NCBI GenBank assembly: GCA_903895195.1 | Contig: CAITSZ010000039.1 | Span: 1-64,000 of the forward strand | Source of the DNA: an uncultured Chlorobiaceae bacterium | GTDB lineage: Bacteria > Bacteroidota > Chlorobiia > Chlorobiales > Chlorobiaceae | Length of the DNA: 64,000 nt | Direction: 5' to 3' | Shown here: positions 28,655 to 36,652 of the stretch, piece after piece | Position numbering within the stretch: the first letter of the stretch is position 1 | How the letters are laid out: every line of letters starts with the position of its first letter | Made by a program: the position numbers and the translations under genes | The notes under the pieces: generated by a model | Database searches by the model: none | Seen by the model: only the letters and a program-made list of their open reading frames with translations | What the model was told of the DNA's origin: nothing

Positions 28655-29866
28655 TCAGGACTCCTGGTAGCGAAGAAACTTTTTGATATTGCGGGCAGCC
28701 TGACGGATACGCTCCTCATTCTCAATCATTGCAACACGCACATACTCATCTCCATAAGCGCCGAATCCAATGCCGGGGCTCACGGCAACCTTTGCTTCAC
28801 TCAGCAGCTTCTTGCTGAACTCAAGACTTCCCATTGCCCTGAACGGCTCAGGAATTTGTGCCCAAACAAACATGCTCGCCTTTGGAGAAACAACAGGCCA
28901 CCCTGCATTTTCAAAGCTTTTTACCATCACATCACGCCGCTTGCGGTACACTTCGCAAATCTCATGGACGCAGCTCTGATCCTCTGTAAGCGCTATCGTT
29001 GAAGCAACCTGAATAGGAGTGAATGTGCCATAATCGAGCCAGCTCTTTATCTTTTCGAGCGCACCGATCAGTTTCGCATTACCAACCATAAACCCTACAC
29101 GCCATCCTGCCATATTGTAGGTTTTCGACAGCGTATAGCTCTCCACCGCCACATCCTTGGCACCGGGAACCTGCAGGATTGAAGGGGTCACATAACCATC
29201 ATACGTAAGCTCAGCGTAAGCAATATCACTGATAATGTAAAAACGCTCCTGGCGTGCAATGTCAACAAGCTTTTCATAAAACGGGAGCTCAACAGTAGCC
29301 GTGGTTGGATTGTTCGGAAAATTCACAACCAGATACTTCGGCTTGGGTGAGGATTCACGCAATGCCTTTTCAATATTCCGGAAAAATCCGGTTTCATTAA
29401 GGGTTAAATCATCATTCAGCTCAAGCTTCAGCTTGTGCACATTGCCGCCGGCAAGAATGAATGCCTGGGAGTGAATCGGGTAACAAGGATCAGGCACCAT
29501 CGCAAGGTCACCCGGATTGGTGATCGCCTGTACAAGATGCACATACCCCTCTTTTGAGCCCATCGTAGCGACAACCTCACGATCAAGATCAAGATCAACG
29601 TTATACTTGCGCTTATACCAGATACCCACCGCACCGCGAAGCTTGTAGATACCTTTTGAAACAGAATATCCATGGGTTCGAGGCTTATTGATGCTCTCTA
29701 TAAGCTTGTCGACAATATGCTGGGGAGTAGGGCCGTCAGGATTGCCCATTGAAAAATCAATAACATCTTCCCCAGCCCGCCGCTCAGCCATTTTCAGCTC
29801 ATTAACCGCAGCAAACACATACTTCGGAAGACGCTTGATCTTGTCAAACTCGATTTCATCAAACAT
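28655..29866 (-). CDS. alaC: PLP-dependent aminotransferase, AlaC (alanine transaminase) type
   Basis: The 403-residue class I/II aminotransferase opens with FDKIKRLPKYVFAAVNELK, a signature of the AlaC group. FSMGNPDGPTPQHIV follows, then the PLP lysine in ESYTLSKTYNMAGWRVGF near residue 247, and the substrate-carboxylate Arg in YVRVAMIENEERIRQA. It should interconvert pyruvate/glutamate and alanine/2-oxoglutarate. The gene is monocistronic. Its upstream side has AT-rich sequence and then a repeat array. A role in LL-diaminopimelate or methionine metabolism is a less likely alternative. Confidence 0.86.
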   Translation of the reverse strand: MFDEIEFDKIKRLPKYVFAAVNELKMAERRAGEDVIDFSMGNPDGPTPQHIVDKLIESINKPRTHGYSVSKGIYKLRGAVGIWYKRKYNVDLDLDREVVATMGSKEGYVHLVQAITNPGDLAMVPDPCYPIHSQAFILAGGNVHKLKLELNDDLTLNETGFFRNIEKALRESSPKPKYLVVNFPNNPTTATVELPFYEKLVDIARQERFYIISDIAYAELTYDGYVTPSILQVPGAKDVAVESYTLSKTYNMAGWRVGFMVGNAKLIGALEKIKSWLDYGTFTPIQVASTIALTEDQSCVHEICEVYRKRRDVMVKSFENAGWPVVSPKASMFVWAQIPEPFRAMGSLEFSKKLLSEAKVAVSPGIGFGAYGDEYVRVAMIENEERIRQAARNIKKFLRYQES

Positions 29867-29963
29867 GATTTCGTATCAAAAAAAAATAGTTCATGACAAA
29901 AAAAGAAAAACTCCCCCATCATAAGCAAAAAGAACATCATATCAATGCACCCCAATAAATTTT

Positions 29964-30078
29964 CAGTCGGCAGTTGGCAGTCGGCAGTAAGCAATCCAGA
30001 CTCGCAACTCACCCCAATCTTTCTCCCCTGCAAACTGCCCACTGCCAACTTCTTTCTTAACTCAGCACTCAGCACTTC
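29964..30078 (+). repeat. Heptanucleotide repeat array E with one inverted copy
   Basis: At 29964-29988 the units read GGCAGTTGGCAGTCGGCAG, the reverse orientation of the usual CTGCCAACTG form. After a 38-base spacer the block resumes in the normal orientation (30027-30050, then CAGCACT units to 30078). The last bases provide the stop codon of the minus-strand ParE-type toxin gene. Confidence 0.85.
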
Positions 30079-30376
30079 AAAAATAATCCTCCTCCCTCTG
30101 ATGCCGAACAGCCAGAATAGTTATGGTTTGCTGATCCTCGATTTCAAAGAGGGCAACATATCCGGCATTACCGAATGTAATAAGCAGTTCACGTAACAAT
30201 GGATTTTCTTCTGTCGCTTTACGGCAGCTGAATGGAAAGCGCTTTAAAAACTCCAGACCTTTTGTTATAGCCTCCAGCACTCGAAATGCAGCATTAATAT
30301 CCTCAGCAAGAAGAAACTCATAAAGTCGAACAAGATCACTTTTGGCTTCACGAGTGAAACGTATCCTGTAGCTCAA
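30077..30376 (-). CDS. RelE/ParE-family toxin
   Basis: A 99-residue protein with the ParE fold signature: YRIRFTREAKSDLVRLYEFL at the start, GLEFLKRFPFSCRKA in the middle, and the strand pair YVALFEIEDQQTITILAVRHQRE at the end. It would be an mRNA interferase or gyrase poison. Its start overlaps the stop of the upstream antitoxin by 4 bases (30373-30376), the usual antitoxin-first arrangement. The stop codon lies in a heptamer array, so the final residues may not be native. Confidence 0.85.
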   Translation of the reverse strand: MSYRIRFTREAKSDLVRLYEFLLAEDINAAFRVLEAITKGLEFLKRFPFSCRKATEENPLLRELLITFGNAGYVALFEIEDQQTITILAVRHQREEDYF

Positions 30377-30645
30377 CGCTTTGCCTGCTGTTTTGCTTTG
30401 GCAAGCATCTCCCCTAAGCCAGCCAACACTTCGTCATCCGGGATATACTCCCCAGTTTCCTTCGCTCGTTCCCGTGACAGAAGCCCACGGGCAATAAATA
30501 TTTTTTGGTTCTGACGTCTCTCTATATTGCTGCGAATCGAATCCTCAATAAATCCTGAAAGCGTTTCCCCCACCTGCAAAACACTCTCAGCAGCAGAACG
30601 AAGTTCCGGCTCAACCCTCAAAGATGGTAACGACGAGGTTTTCAT
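30373..30645 (-). CDS. Antitoxin of the ParE-type pair
   Basis: The 90-residue protein precedes the toxin and overlaps it by 4 bases. An N-terminal segment, SLPSLRVEPELRSAAESVLQ, resembles a ribbon-helix-helix DNA-binding domain (YacA/ParD-like). The C-terminal part (ETGEYIPDDEVLAGLGEML) is the likely toxin-wrapping tail. It should repress the operon and neutralise the toxin. Assignment follows mainly from context and length. Confidence 0.8.
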   Translation of the reverse strand: MKTSSLPSLRVEPELRSAAESVLQVGETLSGFIEDSIRSNIERRQNQKIFIARGLLSRERAKETGEYIPDDEVLAGLGEMLAKAKQQAKR

Positions 30646-30718
30646 AAATATTTTTCTCTATTGCGTTGCCTTTGCAATGCAATTTAACCATCAGCACCCC
30701 AATCTCCAACTATCCCCT

Positions 30719-30780
30719 AAGCACACAGCACTCAGCAACACTAAAAAAGTTGCCAACTGCCCACTGCTGACTGCCAACTG
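30719..30780 (+). repeat. Heptanucleotide repeat array F
   Basis: CAGCACT units come first and CCAACTG/CCCACTG units second, the reverse of the usual block order. It is followed directly by a GCCCTATTCTTCTTTT module (30787-30802). Confidence 0.8.
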
Positions 30781-30786
30781 ATTTCA

Positions 30787-30802
30787 GCCCTATTCTTCTT
30801 TT
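30787..30802 (+). repeat. GCCCTATTCTTCTTTT module, copy 1
   Basis: The same 16 bases recur at 33672 and 34746 in the same orientation. Here they stand about 75 bases before a DUF169 gene and may have no function there. Confidence 0.6.
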
Positions 30803-30875
30803 CATCAAATATTGTATACTTAAAATATTTGATGAACATCCGGCAATCCCATCCGTAACATTTCAACAGCAAGCC

Positions 30876-31616
30876 ATGACTCCGGAACAACTCTCGCAAA
30901 CACTCGTCAAAAGCGAAGCACTGAACTATAATCCTATTGCAGTCAAATTTGTTACTTCACTCAGTGACCTGCCCGAAGGGTTACAACAATTCGGAGCATC
31001 TTCAGAGGCGAGCGGTCCGAAATCATTTCTCTGCGCAATGTGGGGCGACTGCCTCAGGGGTGCCGGCCCTTTCTACACCACCAAAGAACATCAGCTTTGC
31101 GGTGGCGGTGCAATATCCGCGGGTTTCGGAAGTCTTCTGCCCATCGAGGTCGCAGAAAAATTCATGATCGGTGATGGCAAACTCTTTGGTTCTATGGACG
31201 CCCTTCGCTGCTCCATGGCATCTACCATGCCCTTCGAAGATGGCGAGTTTGAGGCGCAGATTGTCGGACCACTTGCTTCTATGAATGACGATACCCTGCG
31301 CCCGGATGTGGTGCTGATCGTCTGCAAATGCTTCCAGGGACAGCACATCCTGAGGGCTTACGGCTTCGACACTGGAGAACTGGTTCACGGCATAGCCGGC
31401 GGGTCGACCTGCGAAATGGTTTCAAGCTATGTTCTCAAATCCGGAAAGCCGACCTTCACGCTTGGCGACACAGGCGGTAATGCCGGACTCGCTCTCGAAC
31501 CTGATGAAATCCTTCTTGCCTTCCCGTACGACAAGCTCGCTATTGCAGTAAACAATCTGCCGCGAATCTGCCGCACATCAACCATGCACCGGCACAACAT
31601 AGTTCATGAGCGCTGA
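30876..31616 (+). CDS. DUF169-family protein
   Basis: A 246-residue protein recognised as DUF169: it opens TLVKSEALNYNPIAVKFVTS, has several conserved Cys/Gly segments (FLCAMWGDCLRGAGPFY, HQLCGGGAISAGFG) and ends with FPYDKLAIAVNNLPRICR. The family has no agreed function; its Cys-rich N-terminal half suggests metal or Fe-S binding, as inference. It is 29 bases upstream of a small unrecognised gene and could be co-transcribed with it. Confidence 0.78.
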   Translation: MTPEQLSQTLVKSEALNYNPIAVKFVTSLSDLPEGLQQFGASSEASGPKSFLCAMWGDCLRGAGPFYTTKEHQLCGGGAISAGFGSLLPIEVAEKFMIGDGKLFGSMDALRCSMASTMPFEDGEFEAQIVGPLASMNDDTLRPDVVLIVCKCFQGQHILRAYGFDTGELVHGIAGGSTCEMVSSYVLKSGKPTFTLGDTGGNAGLALEPDEILLAFPYDKLAIAVNNLPRICRTSTMHRHNIVHER

Positions 31617-31645
31617 CATACATACTCTACAACGTTTCAATCCTG

Positions 31646-32062
31646 ATGCATAACAATCATAAAGAAAAGATCGAGGCAGTAAGAAAAATGGCACTGCAGT
31701 TTCTCGCTGAAGCGATCGGGCAATGCCCTGCCGGACTCGAAAGCAATACGAACCCCGATATCGTTTTTGCAGTTCTTGGATTCCAGTACGGTGCCGTGCA
31801 GAGCGCAGCATACGTTGCAGCTCTCGGAGAGGATGCCACTAAGCGGATCACAGAAGATGTCGTAAAAAAAATCAACGGCACAAGCATGGAGTCAGTGTCG
31901 AAAATCCTTGCCCTGATGCCTATGCTCGCTGCAAAAGAATATCCCCCGATCGATATTGGCGGCAAAGCCATTATAGCCTTTTACAACGCTACAACTGAAG
32001 ACGAAAAGCTCGAAACCACCGTCTCCCTGCGTGAAATTCTCCGTCAGATAGATGAAGCTTAA
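31646..32062 (+). CDS. Hypothetical helical protein
   Basis: A 138-residue, mainly helical soluble protein that I do not recognise. It has no signal peptide or membrane segment. The centre, VFAVLGFQYGAVQSAAYVAA, is hydrophobic and repeats in style in SVSKILALMPMLAAKEYPP. The spacing of 29 bases after the DUF169 gene suggests an operon. Composition is like that of neighbouring genes, so it is probably a real gene. Confidence 0.65.
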   Translation: MHNNHKEKIEAVRKMALQFLAEAIGQCPAGLESNTNPDIVFAVLGFQYGAVQSAAYVAALGEDATKRITEDVVKKINGTSMESVSKILALMPMLAAKEYPPIDIGGKAIIAFYNATTEDEKLETTVSLREILRQIDEA

Positions 32063-32075
32063 ATCCCACATATTT

Positions 32076-32100
32076 CATCCCGATACAAAGTGAAGGATCT
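32076..32100 (+). repeat. CATCCCGA...GGATCT repeat, copy 2
   Basis: CATCCCGATACAAAGTGAAG followed by GATCT. It overlaps the only available start codon (GTG at 32090) of the following hydroxylase gene and precedes a heptamer array by 11 bases. Confidence 0.7.
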
Positions 32101-32953
32101 ATCTTTCTTACTTGCCGACTGCCCACTGCCAACTTTCTTCACTCAGCGCTCAGCACTCAGCACTCAGAACTTTTTTTCCATCCCTGACCTCACCGTACTC
32201 TCATACGGCACAACCATTATCTGCGGCTTTCTGCTCTGGATCATCGAGGGCATCATCCCCTTTTTTTCCATCAAAAGCCACCGCGCTCTCCATGCCAAGC
32301 TCAACCTTTCCCTGGCCAGTCTCAATCTTATGATCCTGCTCCCTTCGGGCATCCTCATGGCATTCATGCTCGAGTGGTCGAAAAACGCCTGGCCGGGAAT
32401 CGCGATGCTCGCTCTTCCCACCGTTGCCAAAGCCATCATGATCATCCTGCTCATCGATCTCTGGATGTACATCTGGCATCGTCTCAACCATGAATCAGCA
32501 TTTCTCTGGAAATTTCACTCCGTCCACCACAGCGACCCCACCCTCGATGTCACCACCAGCTGGCGCTTCCATTACATCGAAATCCTGATCTCGGAACTGC
32601 TGCGTCTCCCCCTCTTCATGCTGCTCGGTGCAGGTATCGAACACCTGCTGCTCTACTCGCTCATCATGACACCAATAATAGAGTTCCAGCACAGCAACGT
32701 CTCAATTGCACCTGCTCTGGATCGTCTGCTCCGGCTCATAATCCCATCCCCCATGATGCATCGCCTGCATCACTCAACTCTCAGGAGCGAACACAACACC
32801 AACTACGGCAGCATGCTCTCCCTCTGGGACCGTCTCTTCGGCACCCTCCTGACGAAAGACAATCTCGGCGACCTCAGCCTGGGGCTCGACAATGAAAGCG
32901 ACTCCGACAAGCAGCAACTCTCCGCCCTGCTCCTCAGACCCTTCCGATCATAA
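32090..32953 (+). CDS. Fatty acid hydroxylase / sterol desaturase superfamily protein
   Basis: The protein has four hydrophobic segments and the histidine boxes of the superfamily: WHRLNH, HSVHHSD and HRLHHST, which bind a di-iron centre. It should hydroxylate or desaturate a lipid or carotenoid; which one is unknown. The frame starts with GTG at 32090 (287 residues), but residues about 9-27 (DCPLPTFFTQRSALSTQN) are a translation of a heptamer array. The recognisable sequence starts near FFSIPDLTVLSYG at 32174. No ATG occurs in frame before the second membrane segment, so the original start seems to have been displaced by the repeat or the gene starts on a rare codon. Confidence 0.75.
   Translation: MKDLSFLLADCPLPTFFTQRSALSTQNFFSIPDLTVLSYGTTIICGFLLWIIEGIIPFFSIKSHRALHAKLNLSLASLNLMILLPSGILMAFMLEWSKNAWPGIAMLALPTVAKAIMIILLIDLWMYIWHRLNHESAFLWKFHSVHHSDPTLDVTTSWRFHYIEILISELLRLPLFMLLGAGIEHLLLYSLIMTPIIEFQHSNVSIAPALDRLLRLIIPSPMMHRLHHSTLRSEHNTNYGSMLSLWDRLFGTLLTKDNLGDLSLGLDNESDSDKQQLSALLLRPFRS
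32112..32170 (+). repeat. Heptanucleotide repeat array G, inside a coding frame
   Basis: CCGACTGCCCACTGCCAACT followed by CAGCACT-type units. The array stays in frame through the 5' part of the hydroxylase ORF. Confidence 0.85.
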
Positions 32954-32959
32954 ACCCCG

Positions 32960-33427
32960 CTACCGGCGCCATTCAACCATCATGCCCCATATCGGATCGT
33001 GCCCATCAATATCATCAGTCAAGCCTGACGCATCAACAACCGCCCTGCCCTCATTATACCACCGAAAAATCCCGCCACGCAGATTCCGCCAACTCTTTGC
33101 CCCCGCTTTCCCGCAAACACTCCCCACCCGCTCAAGCACATCCGAACTCCGCTGCCCCACAGAACAATAAAAAACAAGATCACGCCCTTCCAAAAGAGAT
33201 CCATAAGAAGCCTCAAAAACATCCAAACCAATATCCGGATCGACTTGTACCGCAGTCGCAATACAACTCATCTCATACTCCTCAACAGCGCGAACATCAA
33301 ACACCAAAGGCGCCTCCGATCCGGCAAGCATAGCCGCCAGTTCATCACTCCCAAGATTGTCCACCCGGTGCGCACGCTCGATAACAATAATAGCAGCATC
33401 AAGCAGCCTGTCACTAATACCAAACAT
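32960..33427 (-). CDS. Rhodanese-domain protein
   Basis: A 155-residue single rhodanese domain. APLVFDVRAVEEYEMSCI is the usual first motif. The catalytic loop is VFYCSVGQRSSDV, with Cys near residue 88 and an Arg two residues past the Gly. NLRGGIFRWYNEG is the closing motif. It should transfer sulfane sulfur, e.g. thiosulfate to cyanide or a protein thiol, plausible in a sulfur-oxidising phototroph. It converges on the hydroxylase gene with a 6-base gap. No signal peptide, so cytoplasmic. Confidence 0.86.
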   Translation of the reverse strand: MFGISDRLLDAAIIVIERAHRVDNLGSDELAAMLAGSEAPLVFDVRAVEEYEMSCIATAVQVDPDIGLDVFEASYGSLLEGRDLVFYCSVGQRSSDVLERVGSVCGKAGAKSWRNLRGGIFRWYNEGRAVVDASGLTDDIDGHDPIWGMMVEWRR

Positions 33428-33456
33428 ATCCAGTCATCAAGTTTCTATCCCCCCAT

Positions 33457-33486
33457 GTCATCCCGATACGCAGTGAGGGATCTCTC
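33457..33486 (+). repeat. GTCATCCCGA...GGGATCTCTC repeat, copy 3
   Basis: GTCATCCCGATACGCAGTGA then GGGATCTCTC. It lies 29 bases after the rhodanese start codon (divergent) and 33 bases ahead of heptamer array H. Confidence 0.75.
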
Positions 33487-33518
33487 TTCATCACGGGCAA
33501 TTACTCTCTTTCTTCCTT

Positions 33519-33648
33519 GCCCACTGCCCACTGCCAACTATCTTCCCTCAGCACTCAGCACTTTCTTTCTACTCAGAACATTTTTTTGCCAACTGCCCAC
33601 TGCCCACTGCCAACTCCTGCTTCCTCAGCACTCAGCACTCAGCACTTC
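33519..33648 (+). repeat. Heptanucleotide repeat array H
   Basis: Two rounds of CCCACTGCCAACT-type units followed by CAGCACT-type units, all in the usual orientation. A GCCCTATTCTTCTTTT module follows at 33672. Confidence 0.88.
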
Positions 33649-33939
33649 TTCCTCATCACTCTTCTCTCATAGGCCCTATTCTTCTTTTATCACAACCACT
33701 GAGCCTTAAAAACATATGCAAGCAAACCCTCATTCAAAGCACTTGACGAGGTTTTGGCGAACAAAACAAGTATTTTAGTGGCTAATGAGTGAGTATGTTC
33801 TAAATGTAGTGATGCCAAAACGAAATGCGAGAATATTATTGCGTTACGGTAATGAAGCCAAAGCACTGGATGTAAATTAGATGGTTTTGTTCGAATTTAT
33901 CAATTTGTATAAAATAGCCGAAATGAGTAATATCTTGTG

Positions 33940-34248
33940 ATGGAGAAGAAGACTCCACATTACGTTCTTGGTGAAATTCAGGCTATTGTCGCCGATAGGT
34001 TTAACTGTGTATTTACAAGGTTGGCATTGGCAGGTGGCCTCTCTCTTGGATTAACTGAGCCGGATATGCGTGAGGTTGTTCTTTCTCTGTCAAGAGCTGA
34101 TTTTTACAAATCAATGACAACCTATAACGATCATAGTTTGTGGCAGGACGTCTATCATGGTGAAACTATGGACGGTGTCGCCGTCTACATTAAAATTACA
34201 GGCTTTGCAGATAATAGACCTCCGGTTATTCAGTTTAAAGCCAAATAA
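33940..34248 (+). CDS. mqsR: MqsR-family toxin
   Basis: The 102-residue protein matches MqsR: MEKKTPHYVLGEIQAIVA at the start, LALAGGLSLGLTEPDMREVV in the middle, then DFYKSMTTYNDHSLWQDVYH near the end, the most conserved segment. MqsR is a ribosome-independent mRNA interferase cutting at GCU in E. coli. The ATG at 33940 is chosen over the adjoining GTG at 33937. The antitoxin gene follows after 12 bases, toxin-first as in E. coli mqsRA. The upstream 250 bases are AT-rich with a TATAAA box at about 33918, a plausible promoter. Confidence 0.9.
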   Translation: MEKKTPHYVLGEIQAIVADRFNCVFTRLALAGGLSLGLTEPDMREVVLSLSRADFYKSMTTYNDHSLWQDVYHGETMDGVAVYIKITGFADNRPPVIQFKAK

Positions 34249-34260
34249 ATTATACCTCTT

Positions 34261-34656
34261 ATGAACTGTCCTGCATGTGGCCATCCCGATATGGTTGATA
34301 AAGTCCTGGATGAAATGCTCTCTTATGTTGGACAATCATTAACCTTGCATAAAATGCATGGTGAGTTTTGTTCTTCCTGTGGAGAAGGCATTTGGGATGA
34401 AGAGAGTTACAGGCGATACACTGAAGCCCAGGCTGGGTTAGTGAGAACAGTTAAGGGTGATGTTGGAGCTGATATTCGACGTATCCGTAAAAAGCTTAAT
34501 CTGACTCAGGCAGAACTCTCAAAAGTGTTTGGTATCGGAAAGATTGCCTTTTCACGATATGAAAGAGGCGAAACCCGCCCTCCTGCCCCGCTCGTAAAGC
34601 TTCTGAAACTGGTAGACCGTCATCCTGATTTATTAAATGAAATGGGTACCGTGTAA
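34261..34656 (+). CDS. mqsA: MqsA-family antitoxin / repressor
   Basis: A 131-residue two-domain antitoxin. The N-terminal zinc-binding domain has CPACG near residue 3 and CSSCGEGIWDEE near 38. The C-terminal XRE helix-turn-helix (IRRIRKKLNLTQAELSKVFG, then SRYERGE) binds DNA. It should neutralise MqsR through the zinc domain and repress the operon. It starts 12 bases after mqsR. Domain order equals that of E. coli MqsA. Confidence 0.9.
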   Translation: MNCPACGHPDMVDKVLDEMLSYVGQSLTLHKMHGEFCSSCGEGIWDEESYRRYTEAQAGLVRTVKGDVGADIRRIRKKLNLTQAELSKVFGIGKIAFSRYERGETRPPAPLVKLLKLVDRHPDLLNEMGTV

Positions 34657-34708
34657 CAAGCGAGTTTCAGTGATGGAGTTCTAATCCAAACTTTCACAGT
34701 AGTCCCAG

Positions 34709-34764
34709 TCTTTTATAAGTCCTATAAGTCCCATAAGACCTATAGGCCCTATTCTTCTTTTCTC
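34709..34764 (+). repeat. Degenerate CATAAG/CTATAAGTC repeat joined to a GCCCTATTCTTCTTTT module
   Basis: Several near-copies of CCTATAAGTC and CCATAAGACC run from 34713 to 34745 and end in TAGGCCCTATTCTTCTTTT. A related fragment, GGCCTATAAGTCCTATTTCC, is at 16382, and module copies are at 30787 and 33672. The element fills the space between mqsA and the HsdR pseudogene. Confidence 0.65.
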
Positions 34765-34777
34765 TCTTCAAAAGTCC

Positions 34778-36442
34778 TCAAGCAGCCGACTGCTGATAAA
34801 GATGCCGCTGAAACCCGATAAAAGTCGAAAGAATTTTATCAGTACTCCCCAGTATAGCAACAGCATCAGGTAGTGCATGATATTTGAGCCTGAGCAAATG
34901 CGGCAGTTTTTCCTGATCAAGTTCCCCTACCCCAGCTTCGACATACTGCGCAAGCACAAACTCAATAAACTCCTTCTGTTTATCATCAAGCCCCGAGTAA
35001 ATGCTCTCTTGCGCCTCAGCGACTCTGGCCTCCCTTGTAATCGGCCTGTGAGCAAAAGAGATAAATTCAAGCACATCGAAGAGGTCGCTTTTTTCAGCAT
35101 TGATGAGCTTCTGTATAGACTCAAGCTCCTGCTTTCCATAACCTGCATCAGCCAGCTTTTCGAGCAGTGTTCTCCGTGTTTTCGGGTCCGACCACAGCTC
35201 CTTCAGCTCCTCTTCGCTTTTGAAGAATTCCGGCAAAACACCGAACATGCCCTGAAGAAATTCTTCTACAGAGATCACTCTGCCGTCAGAACTCCAGAAC
35301 GACGTTGCGATCATGTGTTGAATCTCTCGCTCCTTGCCGTCACTCAGCTTGATTTTAAGCTTTTTACGAGGCTCACCAGGTGGCTCCGGCGGATCAGTTG
35401 ACACTGGCGACAACGTCTCAGTTTCGTCTTGAACTGTTTGAGGAATGCCCTCTGTTATTGTAGTCTGATCAATAGGCTCACCGTCCCACTCAACATCCGA
35501 GAAGTGGTGGCATGCATCAACAAAGTCATAAATGGTGAAATACTCTTTTCCATCAAAAAGTCTGGTGCCACGCCCGATGATCTGCTTGAATTCTATAATG
35601 CTGTTGAACTCCTGCTCTTTATAGAGCCGCCCCTCCTCCACTTCGCCTTCGATGACTTGATCGTCTGAAGTGTAGATGTAGTCGTCAATCGTAGTCTTTA
35701 TGCGCTTGACCCTGAAGGGTGTAAGGAACCCGTCGTTGATCCCCTCTTTCAGAGAGTAGATAAAAACCGGTTCCCCGAAATAATTATATGTATCGACGTT
35801 ATCGGTACGTTTCGGCGTCGCAGTGAGACCGATCTGAACTGCAGGAGCAAAGTATTCGAGAATCCCCCGCCAGTTGCTCTCGTTGTTTGCCCCACCACGG
35901 TGGCACTCATCGATGATGATAAGGTCGAAGTAGTCTTTTGGGTACTCGCCAAAACACGGGCTGTTTTCCGGACCGGTCATGAAAGTCTGGAAAATGGTAA
36001 AGAAAATGCTCCCGTTAGTCGGAACTCTGCCGTTTTTGCGAATCTCATCCGGCTTGATGCGCAGAAGTGCATCCGCAGGAAAAGGCGAAAAGGCGTTAAA
36101 CGCCTGATTAGTCAGTATGTTTCTATCAGCCAGAAAGAGAATGCGCGGTCTTCGTTTCCCATCTCGGTTGAAGTTCCACCTGCTCTGAAAAAGCTTCCAG
36201 ACAATCTGGAAAGCAATAAAGGTTTTGCCTGTCCCCGTAGCAAGAGTCAGCAGAATGCGCTGTTTCTCCTTAGCTATGGCATTCAGGGCTTTATTTACCG
36301 CCAGCTCCTGATAGTAGCGCACACTTTTTGTTCCACCGATATCCTCAAATGCAATCTTGTTGAAGCTCTCTTCCCATGGGTTTGGCTGATCAAAGGTTCT
36401 CTGCCAGAGCTCGATACTGATATGGTCTCTATGAATATAACG
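34778..36442 (-). pseudogene. hsdR: Type I restriction subunit HsdR, truncated and internally deleted
   Basis: The open part (514 residues from 36322) keeps the first RecA-like domain: LATGTGKT at 27-34, IIIDECHRGG at 135-144 and GLTATPKR at 165-172. At about residue 240 the sequence jumps from GRLYKEQEFN straight to SIIEFKQIIGRGTR, i.e. from the end of RecA1 to motif VI. In normal HsdR about 110-130 residues with motifs IV and V lie between. The deletion keeps the frame. Upstream of 36322 the same frame continues without a start as far as a TAG at 36443, reading ELWQRTFDQPNPWEESF, so the N-terminal nuclease domain is lost too. No hsdM or hsdS is present. It is almost certainly inactive as a translocase or nuclease. 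Confidence 0.85.
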
Positions 36443-36652
36443 CTACACCTAAACCACAGCAAATAAAAGCACTATCCTGACAACATTAACCGAATATACT
36501 CCACAAATTTTAACATGGTATCAAGGTAATTCCCCCAAAGGGGGACGACATTCATATCATACACTTCTTCAGACAACTCAGTATATCTCAGCCCCCCCAA
36601 CTTTTTGCTATATTGCCCGCACACACAAAATAAAACCCACAACGACTACCAT

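Noticed and set aside
1925..33648. Heptamer arrays as CRISPR
   Set aside because: Units are 7 bases with no unique spacers of constant length and no cas genes nearby.
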